Origin: JBKJTP01 sp046590195 | GTDB lineage: Bacteria; Bacteroidota; Ignavibacteria; Palsa-1295 | Assembly (NCBI GenBank): GCA_046590195.1 | Contig: JBKJTP010000232.1 | Location: 1 to 22,786, forward strand | Direction: 5' to 3' | DNA: 22,786 nucleotides | Shown: piece by piece, positions 14,653 to 21,846 of the stretch | Layout of the letters: every line of letters starts with the position of its first letter | Numbering within the stretch: the first letter of the stretch is position 1 | The notes under the pieces: generated by a model | Databases searched by the model: none | Told to the model about the DNA's origin: nothing | The model's input: only the letters and a program-made list of their open reading frames with translations | Translations under genes and position numbers: made by a program

Positions 14653-15843
14653 ATGTTCAAGAAAGAGCTCGTTCCTATTTTCATCGTGGTGTTCGTTAGC
14701 CTGCTCGGCTTCTCGATCATCCTTCCATTACTGCCGTTCTACGCGAAGACGTTCGGGATGTCGCCCGAGCTGACCGGTATCCTCGTAGGCAGCTATTCCT
14801 TTGCGCAGTTCTTTGCCGGACCGATACTTGGCAGCATGAGCGATCGGGTTGGCCGCAGACCCGTCCTGATCTTCTCCCAATTACTTGCGATGTGCGGCTA
14901 TGTGCTGCTTGCGTTTGCACCTAGCGCCATCTTCCTCTTTCTCGCACGCATCATCGATGGACTCGGCGGCGGTGCCGTCACGATCGCGCAGGCATATATC
15001 GCAGACACGACGGAGCCGAAGGAGCGCTCCGGCGCAATGGCACTGATCGGTATCGCATTCGGACTTGGCTTTATGGTCGGCCCGCTTCTTGGCGGTCTGC
15101 TCGCTGCGAATATTAGCAATGAGGCGCCTGCACTCTTCGCCGCAGGGCTGTGCGCGTTGAGTACGCTCCTCACGCTAACCTATCTCAAAGAGCCAAAGAC
15201 ACATCGCGCATCTGCGGTGCGAAGCAATGCGAAGTTCATGAGTCAATTGATCTCGTCGTTCAAGCGTCCGCGTGTTGGGACGCTTCTCGGTGTCTTCCTC
15301 TTCTTCTCGCTACCGTTCTCGCTGTTCGTCTCGATGTTCTCGCTCTTTGCGCACACGCAGTTCGATTACACCGCCGAAGAGGTGAGCTACTTCCTTGCGT
15401 TCGTTGGCTTCATGGGGATACTGTGGCAAGGTGGCGCGATCCGGCCTATGGTCAAGCGCTTTGGAGAGCTTACGTCACTGCGCATCGCGTTTGTCTGCCT
15501 CGTCGTTGGTTTTATCGTGACTGGCGCATCGACCGAGACCTGGCATCTCATCGTGGCAGGCATCATCTCATCGTTTGGGTCTGGACTTATCCGCCCAACG
15601 CTTTCGAGCCTCATCACACAGGTAGTACCAGAAGACCAGAAGGGTAGCATCCTTGGCATCTCTTCATCGATCGAGAGTGCAACGCGTGCGGTGGCACCGG
15701 TGCTCGGAGGATACTTGATCGGTGGCTTGCATCCGAACTGGCTCGGATATGCGGCAGCGATCCTCTCGGCGATCGGAGCCTATCTCGCGTTCAAGGTCAC
15801 CTTCGATAGCCGCGAGATCAACGGCGAGATGATCGTCGATTAA
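14653..15843 (+). CDS. Major facilitator superfamily transporter (drug/H+ antiporter type)
   Basis: A 396-residue inner-membrane transporter with about twelve helices. The loop GSMSDRVGRRPVLIF after helix 2 is MFS motif A, and the second helix pair DGLGGGAVTIAQAYIADTT and GIAFGLGFMVGPLLGG (motif C-like, helix 5) place it among the 12-helix antiporters that include TetA-type and sugar or multidrug exporters. The substrate is unknown. I chose the ATG at 14653, where MFKKELVPIFIVVFVSLLGF begins at the first helix; an upstream in-frame ATG (14566) would add 29 residues of poor quality and overlap the operator-like palindromes. It is divergent from the GH5 gene, and co-regulation with it is possible. 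No drug-resistance role should be assumed. Confidence 0.9.
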   Translation: MFKKELVPIFIVVFVSLLGFSIILPLLPFYAKTFGMSPELTGILVGSYSFAQFFAGPILGSMSDRVGRRPVLIFSQLLAMCGYVLLAFAPSAIFLFLARIIDGLGGGAVTIAQAYIADTTEPKERSGAMALIGIAFGLGFMVGPLLGGLLAANISNEAPALFAAGLCALSTLLTLTYLKEPKTHRASAVRSNAKFMSQLISSFKRPRVGTLLGVFLFFSLPFSLFVSMFSLFAHTQFDYTAEEVSYFLAFVGFMGILWQGGAIRPMVKRFGELTSLRIAFVCLVVGFIVTGASTETWHLIVAGIISSFGSGLIRPTLSSLITQVVPEDQKGSILGISSSIESATRAVAPVLGGYLIGGLHPNWLGYAAAILSAIGAYLAFKVTFDSREINGEMIVD

Positions 15844-15852
15844 AGCGTCGAC

Positions 15853-16392
15853 TTAGCTCTGCGTCTTCTTCCACTCTTCGAATGGAAGCTTCGCGTAAGA
15901 CTTCGTGCCGATGTAGCGCAACAGCATCGCAAATTCCGGAGCCTTGATATAGCCGGGTACGGCCTGTATCACTTGCTCGTCAGCGGTCATGAAGACGGTC
16001 GTTGGATAGCCAGAGACCTTCATCGTTCTCGCGATCCCCTCTTCGCTTGTTGCAGCGCCCCGGAACGTGCGCTCGTCCTTTGCCTCTGCATCAAGCTTTA
16101 CGGAAGTGAAGTATTTTGCCATCTCGGCCTGCACCGCAGGGTCGGTGTAAACGTCTTTGTCCATGCGCTTGCACCACACGCACCAGTCGGTGAAGACGTC
16201 TACGAGTACCAGCTTATTCTCAGCCTTCGCCTTCGTTACAGCATCGGTATAGTTGGTAAAGAGTGCATGCGCTTCATCGCGTACCGCTACGGTAGCGTCA
16301 GTCTTATCCTGCGCATTCGAGAGCGTAAGTCCAGCAACTGCGATCAATGCGGCAAATGCTACTCCGATAATGACCTTCATTCTTGTGTTCAT
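15853..16392 (-). CDS. Exported thioredoxin-like protein with CVWC active site
   Basis: A 179-residue protein with an N-terminal signal or anchor segment (MNTRMKVIIGVAFAALIAVA, processed near SNAQ). The thioredoxin fold follows: LVLVDVFTDWCVWCKRMDKDV holds the redox pair Cys71 and Cys74, and KVSGYPTTVF carries the cis-proline. The layout resembles the C-terminal domain of DsbD and related thioredoxin_7 proteins, which reduce or exchange disulfides in the periplasm. No DsbD membrane core is nearby. It starts 18 bases after ispF and probably shares its transcript with the DUF3109 gene, although thiol redox and isoprenoid synthesis have no obvious link. It converges on the MFS gene nine bases away. 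Confidence 0.87.
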   Translation of the reverse strand: MNTRMKVIIGVAFAALIAVAGLTLSNAQDKTDATVAVRDEAHALFTNYTDAVTKAKAENKLVLVDVFTDWCVWCKRMDKDVYTDPAVQAEMAKYFTSVKLDAEAKDERTFRGAATSEEGIARTMKVSGYPTTVFMTADEQVIQAVPGYIKAPEFAMLLRYIGTKSYAKLPFEEWKKTQS

Positions 16393-16410
16393 AGTTTGTT
16401 GCTGACCGTA

Positions 16411-16887
16411 TTAGATGAGCTCTGTGACTTCGCAGACTGCGTATGCAGTGACACCTTCGCGCCTTCCGATAAACCCCAACTTTTCGTTCGTGGTCGCTTT
16501 GATCGACACGCGCTCGAACGGCATCTCTAATGCTGACGCGATATTCCGCCGCATTGTTTCAACGTGCGGTCTGAGGCGTGGCGCCTCGAGCACGACCATT
16601 GAATCAATGTTCACGATCTTCGCCTTCTCTGCAATAACGAGATCGCGAACATGCTTGAGCAGTTCGATGCTGCTTGCGCCGCGGTAGCGTTCGTCGGTAT
16701 CTGGGAAATGCTCTCCGATGTCGCCCAGTGCAAGCGAGCCGAGCAATGCATCCATGATCGCGTGCAGCAGCACATCGCCATCAGAATGCGCAACAGTGCC
16801 GAGTTCAGCGCTCTCGAAGTTGACACCGCCAAGGATCAGCGATTCTCCAGAAGCCAAGCGATGCACATCGAATCCAAAACCAACCAT
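16411..16887 (-). CDS. ispF: 2-C-methyl-D-erythritol 2,4-cyclodiphosphate synthase
   Basis: IspF closes the cyclic diphosphate in the fifth step of the MEP pathway to isoprenoids, releasing CMP. The 158-residue length is normal. Metal ligands Asp7 and His9 are in GFDVHRL, and His42 is in HSDGDVLLHAIMDALLG. The segments GDIGEHFPDTD and KATTNEKLGFIGRREGVTAYA complete the family pattern, including the CMP-binding threonine region. The ATG at 16887 starts directly at the first strand. Neighbours are a DUF3109 gene 7 bases upstream and a thioredoxin-like gene 18 bases downstream. No ispD is adjacent. Confidence 0.97.
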   Translation of the reverse strand: MVGFGFDVHRLASGESLILGGVNFESAELGTVAHSDGDVLLHAIMDALLGSLALGDIGEHFPDTDERYRGASSIELLKHVRDLVIAEKAKIVNIDSMVVLEAPRLRPHVETMRRNIASALEMPFERVSIKATTNEKLGFIGRREGVTAYAVCEVTELI

Positions 16888-16894
16888 TGAAAAA

Positions 16895-17512
16895 TTAAGA
16901 TTTGCCCTTCGGCTGAGAGAAGACCTCTTTCAATCGTTCGACACGCTCTTCGCCGAGCGCACGCGTGAGAGGTCCGGTAAGAAAATCTATGAGCGGTATC
17001 TCTTCGCTCTTCCCGCGTGAGCGACCGCCTGCACACTCATCGAATTCCTCGTAACAGATGTAGTACGTGTTATCGCGGCGAGTCGGGTAGATACGGATCG
17101 GGAAAAGATGACAACTGATCGGCTTCGGGAAGCCTGTGAGCTCGCCCTTACGATGCGCAAGCTCTATCGCACAGAACGCAATATCATCCTCATAAGTAAC
17201 GAATACGCAGTCAGCATTATTGACGACGGGCACGCTGAGTCCACCCTGGTTATCGCGGACATAGACGCCCTTCCTCTCGATCACTTCGATCGATGCCTGC
17301 GGAAGATATTTCAGGACGTGCGGCAGCACACGCTCGAGCTCAGCGATCTCATGCTCGAGTATCGGTGCACCGATCGCGCCAGGCATGGTGCAGCATGCCC
17401 CCTTGCAGACCGAGAGGTCGCAGCCGAATTTGGTGCGGCCAATACGGCCTTCGATCTCGAATTCGAGATCGCCGTTATAGACCGGTAGCTCTATGTCCTG
17501 GGGCTTCTTCAT
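16895..17512 (-). CDS. DUF3109-family cysteine-rich protein
   Basis: A 205-residue cytoplasmic protein with nine cysteines. Four are clustered in CDLSVCKGACC (31, 36, 40, 41) and others are at 102, 114, 134, 153 and 160, including NADCVFV, FCAIELAHRKGEL, PISCHLFPIRIY and YYICYEEFDEC. This pattern is that of DUF3109, related to the YkgJ-type zinc or iron-sulfur cluster proteins common in Bacteroidota. The histidine after Cys134 may also bind metal. The function is not established. The ATG at 17512 agrees with family starts. It lies seven bases upstream of ispF, so co-transcription is likely; ispG and ispH are iron-sulfur enzymes of the same pathway, making a link conceivable but unproven. Confidence 0.87.
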   Translation of the reverse strand: MKKPQDIELPVYNGDLEFEIEGRIGRTKFGCDLSVCKGACCTMPGAIGAPILEHEIAELERVLPHVLKYLPQASIEVIERKGVYVRDNQGGLSVPVVNNADCVFVTYEDDIAFCAIELAHRKGELTGFPKPISCHLFPIRIYPTRRDNTYYICYEEFDECAGGRSRGKSEEIPLIDFLTGPLTRALGEERVERLKEVFSQPKGKS

Positions 17513-17556
17513 GGAGTACGATTAAGCCGCAGCCTGCTCGCGCGGTTCCTGAACAA

Positions 17557-17596
17557 TTGCTTAGCCTTCCCGGCAGGCTGCCGGGCTGCCAAGCAA
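17557..17596 (-). terminator. Stem-loop after the SixA-type gene, possible weak terminator
   Basis: The core CCCGGCA (17569-17575) pairs perfectly with TGCCGGG (17579-17585), and outer arms TTGCTT (17557-17562) and AAGCAA (17591-17596) also pair, with mismatches between. It starts two bases after the sixA stop. The minus-strand tail has no real T run, so it may protect the message or cause pausing instead of terminating. Confidence 0.45.
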
Positions 17597-17597
17597 A

Positions 17598-18110
17598 TTA
17601 TCCCTCCTCTGGAGCAGCACCCAGATGGTGTGGTGCTAGATACATCCGCAAAAAGCCGCGCATTCGCACGGGGTCCAACTGATACACGCTAATGTGGATC
17701 AGGCCCCCTTTGTCCAGCTCAATGAACGACCGCTCGCTGCCTGCCAGAATAGCGCTTGCAAGCGCACTGAGCGACGGCTCGTGTCCGGCGAGCAGCACAG
17801 AGTGATGCTCTGGATATTGCTCAGTGATCTCGGCCATCATGCGGAGGACATCTCCCGCGACCAACGCGTCTGAAGTACTAATGTCGCCGCTTCCGGTCCA
17901 TGCCTCTTTCGCGATCTGAGCAGTCTGCTGAGCCCGGATGAGCGGAGAAGCCAGAATGATCGAAGGCGCCGGCAAACCTGCGCCTTTCAGTTGCTCGATC
18001 AACTGACGAGCGTCTGCACGGCCCCGCTGAGTGAGCTCGCGAGCATTGTCATCGGCAGTGCTCGACATATTCGGTCCGGCATCGCCGTGCCGCAAAATAT
18101 ATAGATCCAT
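17598..18110 (-). CDS. sixA: SixA-type phosphohistidine phosphatase (histidine phosphatase superfamily)
   Basis: A 170-residue enzyme of the histidine phosphatase superfamily, branch 1. The catalytic RHG is at residues 7-9 in MDLYILRHGDA, and the second histidine is in LLAGHEPSLSALA. ILASPLIRAQQTAQ is the conserved arginine segment. SixA removes phosphate from phosphohistidine in signalling and PTS proteins; length and the N-terminal RHGDA fit SixA better than phosphoglycerate mutases. An hprK gene lies two kilobases away, so both could act on PTS-like histidine-phosphate circuits, though no PTS protein is encoded here. The ATG at 18110 matches the family start; a TTG at 18167 would run through the preceding terminator. 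Its start is only seven bases past that terminator's T tract. Confidence 0.87.
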   Translation of the reverse strand: MDLYILRHGDAGPNMSSTADDNARELTQRGRADARQLIEQLKGAGLPAPSIILASPLIRAQQTAQIAKEAWTGSGDISTSDALVAGDVLRMMAEITEQYPEHHSVLLAGHEPSLSALASAILAGSERSFIELDKGGLIHISVYQLDPVRMRGFLRMYLAPHHLGAAPEEG

Positions 18111-18117
18111 ATCTGTT

Positions 18118-18152
18118 AAAAAAAGAAGACCACTCAGGGACGAGTGGTCTTC
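18118..18152 (-). terminator. Rho-independent terminator of the peptide-binding protein gene
   Basis: A perfect 11-base-pair stem (18125-18135 with 18142-18152, arm GAAGACCACTC) with a six-base loop, followed on the minus strand by seven T. It lies 28 bases after the stop of the binding-protein gene and ends seven bases before the sixA ATG. Confidence 0.9.
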
Positions 18153-18180
18153 AAATTTACGCAACAATCATGCAGCCCGA

Positions 18181-19938
18181 TTACGAATTAGGCGTTTGCT
18201 TTTGAATACCTGCGCCACGGACAATGAAGTAACGTGGATCGAAGCCTGGGCGGCCGCGGAAGAACTCTACATTATCGAAGCGATCGACCATACCGATACG
18301 TGCTGGCGAGCAGAACAGGAAGGTGGGCGGCTGATCGTTCAGGATCATCTCCTGAAGCTTGTAGTGCATTGCATAACGCTTGTCCTTATCGAACTCTGTA
18401 CGGATCGCTTCCATCAGCTTATCAGCCTCTGGATTCTTATACGAATAGAAGTTCGATCCCTTGTTCGCTGCCTGTGAGGAGTGCCACAGCTGGAAGAGCT
18501 CGTCCTCGGTCGGATTCCCTGTCCATGCGCTGTATGCAGCGTCGTAGCTCTTGCCCTTTGTGTTCTCAAGGAAGACGGACCACTCGATTGCAGAAACCTC
18601 TGCAACGATACCGGCCTTGCGGAATTGCTCGGCGATCACAAGGAGGATCTGCTTACGAGTGTCGTTGCCAGCATTCGTCAGGAACGTGAACTTGAATGGC
18701 ATCTTCTTACCGTCGATCATCTTGTCGAGGATACCATCGCCGTCAGTGTCTGCCCATCCGGCTGCTGTGAGCATACGCTTCGCAGAATCAACATTATAGG
18801 CAACCTGCTTCAGGTTTGGATTTACGTTAGGCTGCGTGAATGGCACAGGGCCTTCGACTGGCTTTGCCTGGTTCTTCAAGACATGCGTGATGATCGACTC
18901 ACGATCGATCAATGCTGTAAGCGCTTTACGCGTTGCGACATCGCGGAAGATCGGGCGCAGTGGGTTCCACGCAATGAAAGAGTAGTTGTTGTAGAAGACC
19001 GTGTCCTTACGAAGTCCCTTACTCTTCTTCGGATCGAGTTGGTCATACTGCTCAGGCGTCAGACCGTCGACTAGATCGATGTCAGTTGATTTCAAAGCAG
19101 TAAACGCTGCATTCTGATCGCTGATCGTCTTGAAGATCAATTCATCTGGGTACGCTTCGCGCCAGACGATATCCTTTGCCCAGTAGTTCGAATCTCGCTT
19201 GAGAATGATCCTGTCATTCGTCACCCAGCTAGCAAAAACGTATGCGCCAGAGCCGATCTGATACTTTGGCTCACGCGCCAGATCAGGAGACTCAAACCAT
19301 TCAGCGAATTCTTGGATCACTGCATTCTTGCTCTCGCTATTGTGTAGCTCAGACCATGACATCTTGTCTGTCAGACTCTTCGGATCGAGCACATGCTTCG
19401 GAAGGATCGGTACATATCCCTGACCGAGCACACGATCGGTATTGTAGTAGGTCTTCTTCAGACGGAATTCAACCTTGCCTACATCTCCACCTGGATTGTA
19501 AACGCTATCTATGTCCATCAAGTATCCGCGCAACTGCTGCGAGTTGATGACTCGTGGATTCATTGCGGTCTTGAAGGAGAAGATCACATCAGCTGATGTG
19601 ACAGGCTTACCATCGGACCACTTCGCGCGTGGATCCATCGTGTAGGTAAAAGTCGAGTGATCTGCACTGACGACCGGCAAGCTTGCAAGACCTGGATATG
19701 CCTCAAGTGTCTTCGGGTCGCTGAAGTTTAGCGGTTCCCAGATCTCTCCTTGGATGTAACTAGCGTGGGCGTCCGTCGAGATATATGGATTCAGTCTTTG
19801 GATATGCGAGATCGTCGACCAGATGACATTATTCTTAGTCGAGCCACCAGACGCTGCGGTATCACCACCGCGGCGGCACCCTACCCCAACACCTGCGAGA
19901 ATGAGCAGGCTGAGAAACAGTGAGCGAGAAAATTGCAT
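18181..19938 (-). CDS. Peptide ABC transporter substrate-binding lipoprotein (family 5)
   Basis: A 585-residue lipoprotein of the DppA/OppA class, which captures peptides or other solutes outside the inner membrane. MQFSRSLFLSLLILAGVGVG precedes the lipidated cysteine; from 19938 the signal is complete, whereas the TTG at 20010 would add 24 residues of poor quality. Family marks are LNPYISTDAHASYIQGEIWEPL, AKWSDGKPVTSADVIFSFK, IGSGAYVF, FNNYSF-like WNPLRPIFRDVATRKALTALID, and AGWADTDGDGILDKMIDGK. The last is a calcium-site-like loop common in the family. No permease or ATPase gene is adjacent, so it must use a transporter encoded elsewhere. It ends at a strong terminator and starts about 110 bases after hprK. 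Confidence 0.92.
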   Translation of the reverse strand: MQFSRSLFLSLLILAGVGVGCRRGGDTAASGGSTKNNVIWSTISHIQRLNPYISTDAHASYIQGEIWEPLNFSDPKTLEAYPGLASLPVVSADHSTFTYTMDPRAKWSDGKPVTSADVIFSFKTAMNPRVINSQQLRGYLMDIDSVYNPGGDVGKVEFRLKKTYYNTDRVLGQGYVPILPKHVLDPKSLTDKMSWSELHNSESKNAVIQEFAEWFESPDLAREPKYQIGSGAYVFASWVTNDRIILKRDSNYWAKDIVWREAYPDELIFKTISDQNAAFTALKSTDIDLVDGLTPEQYDQLDPKKSKGLRKDTVFYNNYSFIAWNPLRPIFRDVATRKALTALIDRESIITHVLKNQAKPVEGPVPFTQPNVNPNLKQVAYNVDSAKRMLTAAGWADTDGDGILDKMIDGKKMPFKFTFLTNAGNDTRKQILLVIAEQFRKAGIVAEVSAIEWSVFLENTKGKSYDAAYSAWTGNPTEDELFQLWHSSQAANKGSNFYSYKNPEADKLMEAIRTEFDKDKRYAMHYKLQEMILNDQPPTFLFCSPARIGMVDRFDNVEFFRGRPGFDPRYFIVRGAGIQKQTPNS

Positions 19939-20049
19939 GTAAGTACAGTTAATGAAACAGTAAACTGCTAAGCGAAATGAAAATCCAAAACCCGGCTGTT
20001 CCGTTCGCAATGCAAATGGTACAGGGGGTGAACAGCGCCAATGGCTCTG

Positions 20050-21090
20050 TTACTCGAAATCATGCTCGAAATATGGGATGACGCGGTCGCTGTTGCCTTG
20101 GGGGCCTTTGGCGCCTTCGAGGAGGGTCTTTTCCAGGCGGCGCGCGAATTCCTTCGAGGCGTCGTAACCGTAATGGCGCAAGAGATAATTGAGCGAGATG
20201 ACCTCGGCGATAACCGTGATGTTCTTTCCGGTGATGATCGGTAGCCGTACGTGCGGCACCTCCACATCAAGCACCTTCACGTGGTCTTCATCGAGGCCTG
20301 TCCGAGTGTAATCTCCGTCGGCGTGCCACTCCTCGAGTTCCACGATCACCTCGACGCGCTTCTGGAAGCGGATCGCACGGATGCCGAACATCTCTCGAAC
20401 ATTGATGAGGCCGAGGCCGCGGATCTCCATGAAGTGACGAACGAGATCAGTGCCGGCACCCATCAGGATGCCTTCTCCCTTCTGCGTTACCATCACTACG
20501 TCATCTGCTACAAGCCGGTGACCGCGCTCGATGAGATCGAGCGCAACTTCGCTCTTGCCGATGCCGCTTCGTCCAACGAAGAGCAAGCCTACGCCATAGA
20601 CATCGACGAAAGCGCCGTGGATGACCGTCTGCATAGAGAACTGGTCATCGAGGAAATCGGTGAGGAAGTAGATGCCTTTCGTCGTCTCGTATGTCGTGAC
20701 GATGATCGGGATGTTGCGGCCGTTCGCGATCTCGAGTAGCTCCGGATCAAGCTCATTGTTCGATGTGATAACAATGCAGGGAAGATCGAAGCTCGTCAGA
20801 CGTGTGAATGTCTCGATACGCTTCTCGAGCGGCAATGAGCGGAGATAGAAGATCTCCGTATTGCCGAAGATCTGTACTCGGTTGAACGTGAAGAGCTCGA
20901 CATAGCCCGCGAGCGCCAAACCTGGTCGATGCAGGTTCTTGTCCTGGATCTTGCGCTCGAGCCCTCCCTCGCCAGCGATGAGTCGCAAGCGAAAGCGATC
21001 CTTCGCCATGTTAAAAAAATGCTGTACCGTGATCGACTCTTTCTGAATGGGCTGCGTATTGCGCCATCCGCTCCGCTGTTGTTCAGCCAT
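20050..21090 (-). CDS. hprK: HPr(Ser) kinase/phosphorylase
   Basis: HprK adds and removes phosphate on a serine of HPr-like proteins according to energy state. The 346-residue protein has the N-terminal receiver-like domain (ITVQHFFNMAKDRFRLRLIA) and a C-terminal kinase domain. The latter has the catalytic His159 in VIHGAFVDVYG, Walker A GRSGIGKS (173-180), RGHRLVADDVV, the HprK signature IRGLGLINVREMFG (223-236), and LPIITGKNITVIAEVISLNY. The ATG at 21090 keeps the full ITV-type N-terminus; the ATG at 21009 would remove its first strand. HPr and enzyme I are not in the window; in this lineage HprK often occurs without a full sugar PTS, suggesting a signalling role. It lies 124 bases after hpf, with a hairpin between. 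Confidence 0.96.
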   Translation of the reverse strand: MAEQQRSGWRNTQPIQKESITVQHFFNMAKDRFRLRLIAGEGGLERKIQDKNLHRPGLALAGYVELFTFNRVQIFGNTEIFYLRSLPLEKRIETFTRLTSFDLPCIVITSNNELDPELLEIANGRNIPIIVTTYETTKGIYFLTDFLDDQFSMQTVIHGAFVDVYGVGLLFVGRSGIGKSEVALDLIERGHRLVADDVVMVTQKGEGILMGAGTDLVRHFMEIRGLGLINVREMFGIRAIRFQKRVEVIVELEEWHADGDYTRTGLDEDHVKVLDVEVPHVRLPIITGKNITVIAEVISLNYLLRHYGYDASKEFARRLEKTLLEGAKGPQGNSDRVIPYFEHDFE

Positions 21091-21144
21091 GCTGTTCCGC
21101 TGTCATGATTAGGATATGCAAGTACCCTGATGAGGATACGCAAA

Positions 21145-21170
21145 AGGCCCGGCGTCTGAACACCGGGCCT
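21145..21170 (-). terminator. Hairpin after hpf, probable weak terminator
   Basis: AGGCCCGG (21145-21152) pairs with CCGGGCCT (21163-21170); on the minus strand the stem is followed by TTTTGCG, only four T. It lies 45 bases after the hpf stop and 54 before the hprK start, so it may only partly separate the two genes. Confidence 0.6.
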
Positions 21171-21214
21171 CTAAAATAATAGATTCGTTGAGCGTGGGCG
21201 CAAGCCCGATGAAT

Positions 21215-21595
21215 TTAGTTTTCGAGTTCAGCCTCAATGCCCGCGTCAAGATCATCGACTGGCTCGGGCTTTTCCTGGCCCTGATGCCGACGGAGGTTGT
21301 TCGTCTTGAGGTGCGTGTCCTTGTATTTACGAAGCATAGTATCGAGCTCCTTGATCGCAATGTCGATCGCCTTATGTACCTCGTCAGCCCCCTCCTTGGT
21401 GTGGATCACGGTGCCAGGGACCTTGATATTGATATCGACGGTCTTGAGATAGCCGTTCGTACCCTCGTGATCAATGATGACCACAGCACTCTGAATATCT
21501 GTATACTTGGCCTCTAGGCGTCCAAGCTCGGCTTCGACAAAGGTCTTGATGCCGCCGCCAGAGGTGTCGTGTCGTACTGTTACCTGAATGTTCAT
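21215..21595 (-). CDS. hpf: Ribosome hibernation-promoting factor, HPF/YfiA family
   Basis: A 126-residue protein that binds the decoding region of resting 30S subunits. The body has the family's beta-alpha-beta pattern: MNIQVTVRHDTSGGGIKTFV, HKAIDIAIKELDTMLRKYKDTH, and the strand AVVIIDHEGTNGYLKTVDINI. The ATG at 21595 begins at the first strand; the frame continues upstream to 21637 without family similarity. The tail after KTNNLRRHQGQEK is acidic (PEPVDDLDAGIEAELEN). It lacks the C-terminal dimerisation domain of long HPF, so it is a short form, and would stabilise 100S ribosomes only with help from another factor. It lies between a XerC/D gene and hprK, an order often seen in Bacteroidota and Chlorobi. 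Confidence 0.92.
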   Translation of the reverse strand: MNIQVTVRHDTSGGGIKTFVEAELGRLEAKYTDIQSAVVIIDHEGTNGYLKTVDINIKVPGTVIHTKEGADEVHKAIDIAIKELDTMLRKYKDTHLKTNNLRRHQGQEKPEPVDDLDAGIEAELEN

Positions 21596-21701
21596 AGGAT
21601 TGAGAAAATGTTTCGGATCTGTGAAAGGCCGGACCACGGCCGTTCATGCTTTGGGTCTCGTCTTCAGGTTGCGAAGAGGACCATATTTCTTTTCCTGATC
21701 T

Positions 21702-21730
21702 ATAATAATGAACACCAAAGGGACTGCCAA
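21702..21730 (-). promoter_or_regulatory. Probable sigma-70-type promoter of hpf
   Basis: On the minus strand, TTGGCA (21730-21725), a 17-base spacer and TATTAT (21707-21702) form a good -35/-10 pair. Transcription would start near 21695, giving a leader of about 100 bases that includes a hairpin GGCCG/CGGCC (21627-21641). No gene lies in the 21596-21846 gap. Confidence 0.45.
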
Positions 21731-21846
21731 TCGCGCCCAGATATTATCGCACCCAGCTCAATCGTTCAAAAACGACAGAAACTTGCAGGAGTAATGATTT
21801 CTCATAGCTCAGCCGTACAGAAAATGTTTACCGAGTTAAAGAGAAT

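Noticed and set aside
15150..15647. A 165-codon plus-strand frame inside the MFS gene
   Set aside because: It overlaps a well-supported transporter, with composition typical of a frame-shifted reading (many Arg, Trp, His).
16415..17020. Plus-strand frames opposite ispF and DUF3109
   Set aside because: Both genes on the minus strand have full catalytic or metal-binding motifs, so the plus-strand frames are shadows.
18111..18167. N-terminal extension of SixA from a TTG at 18167
   Set aside because: It crosses the terminator hairpin and T tract; the family starts at MDLYILRHG.
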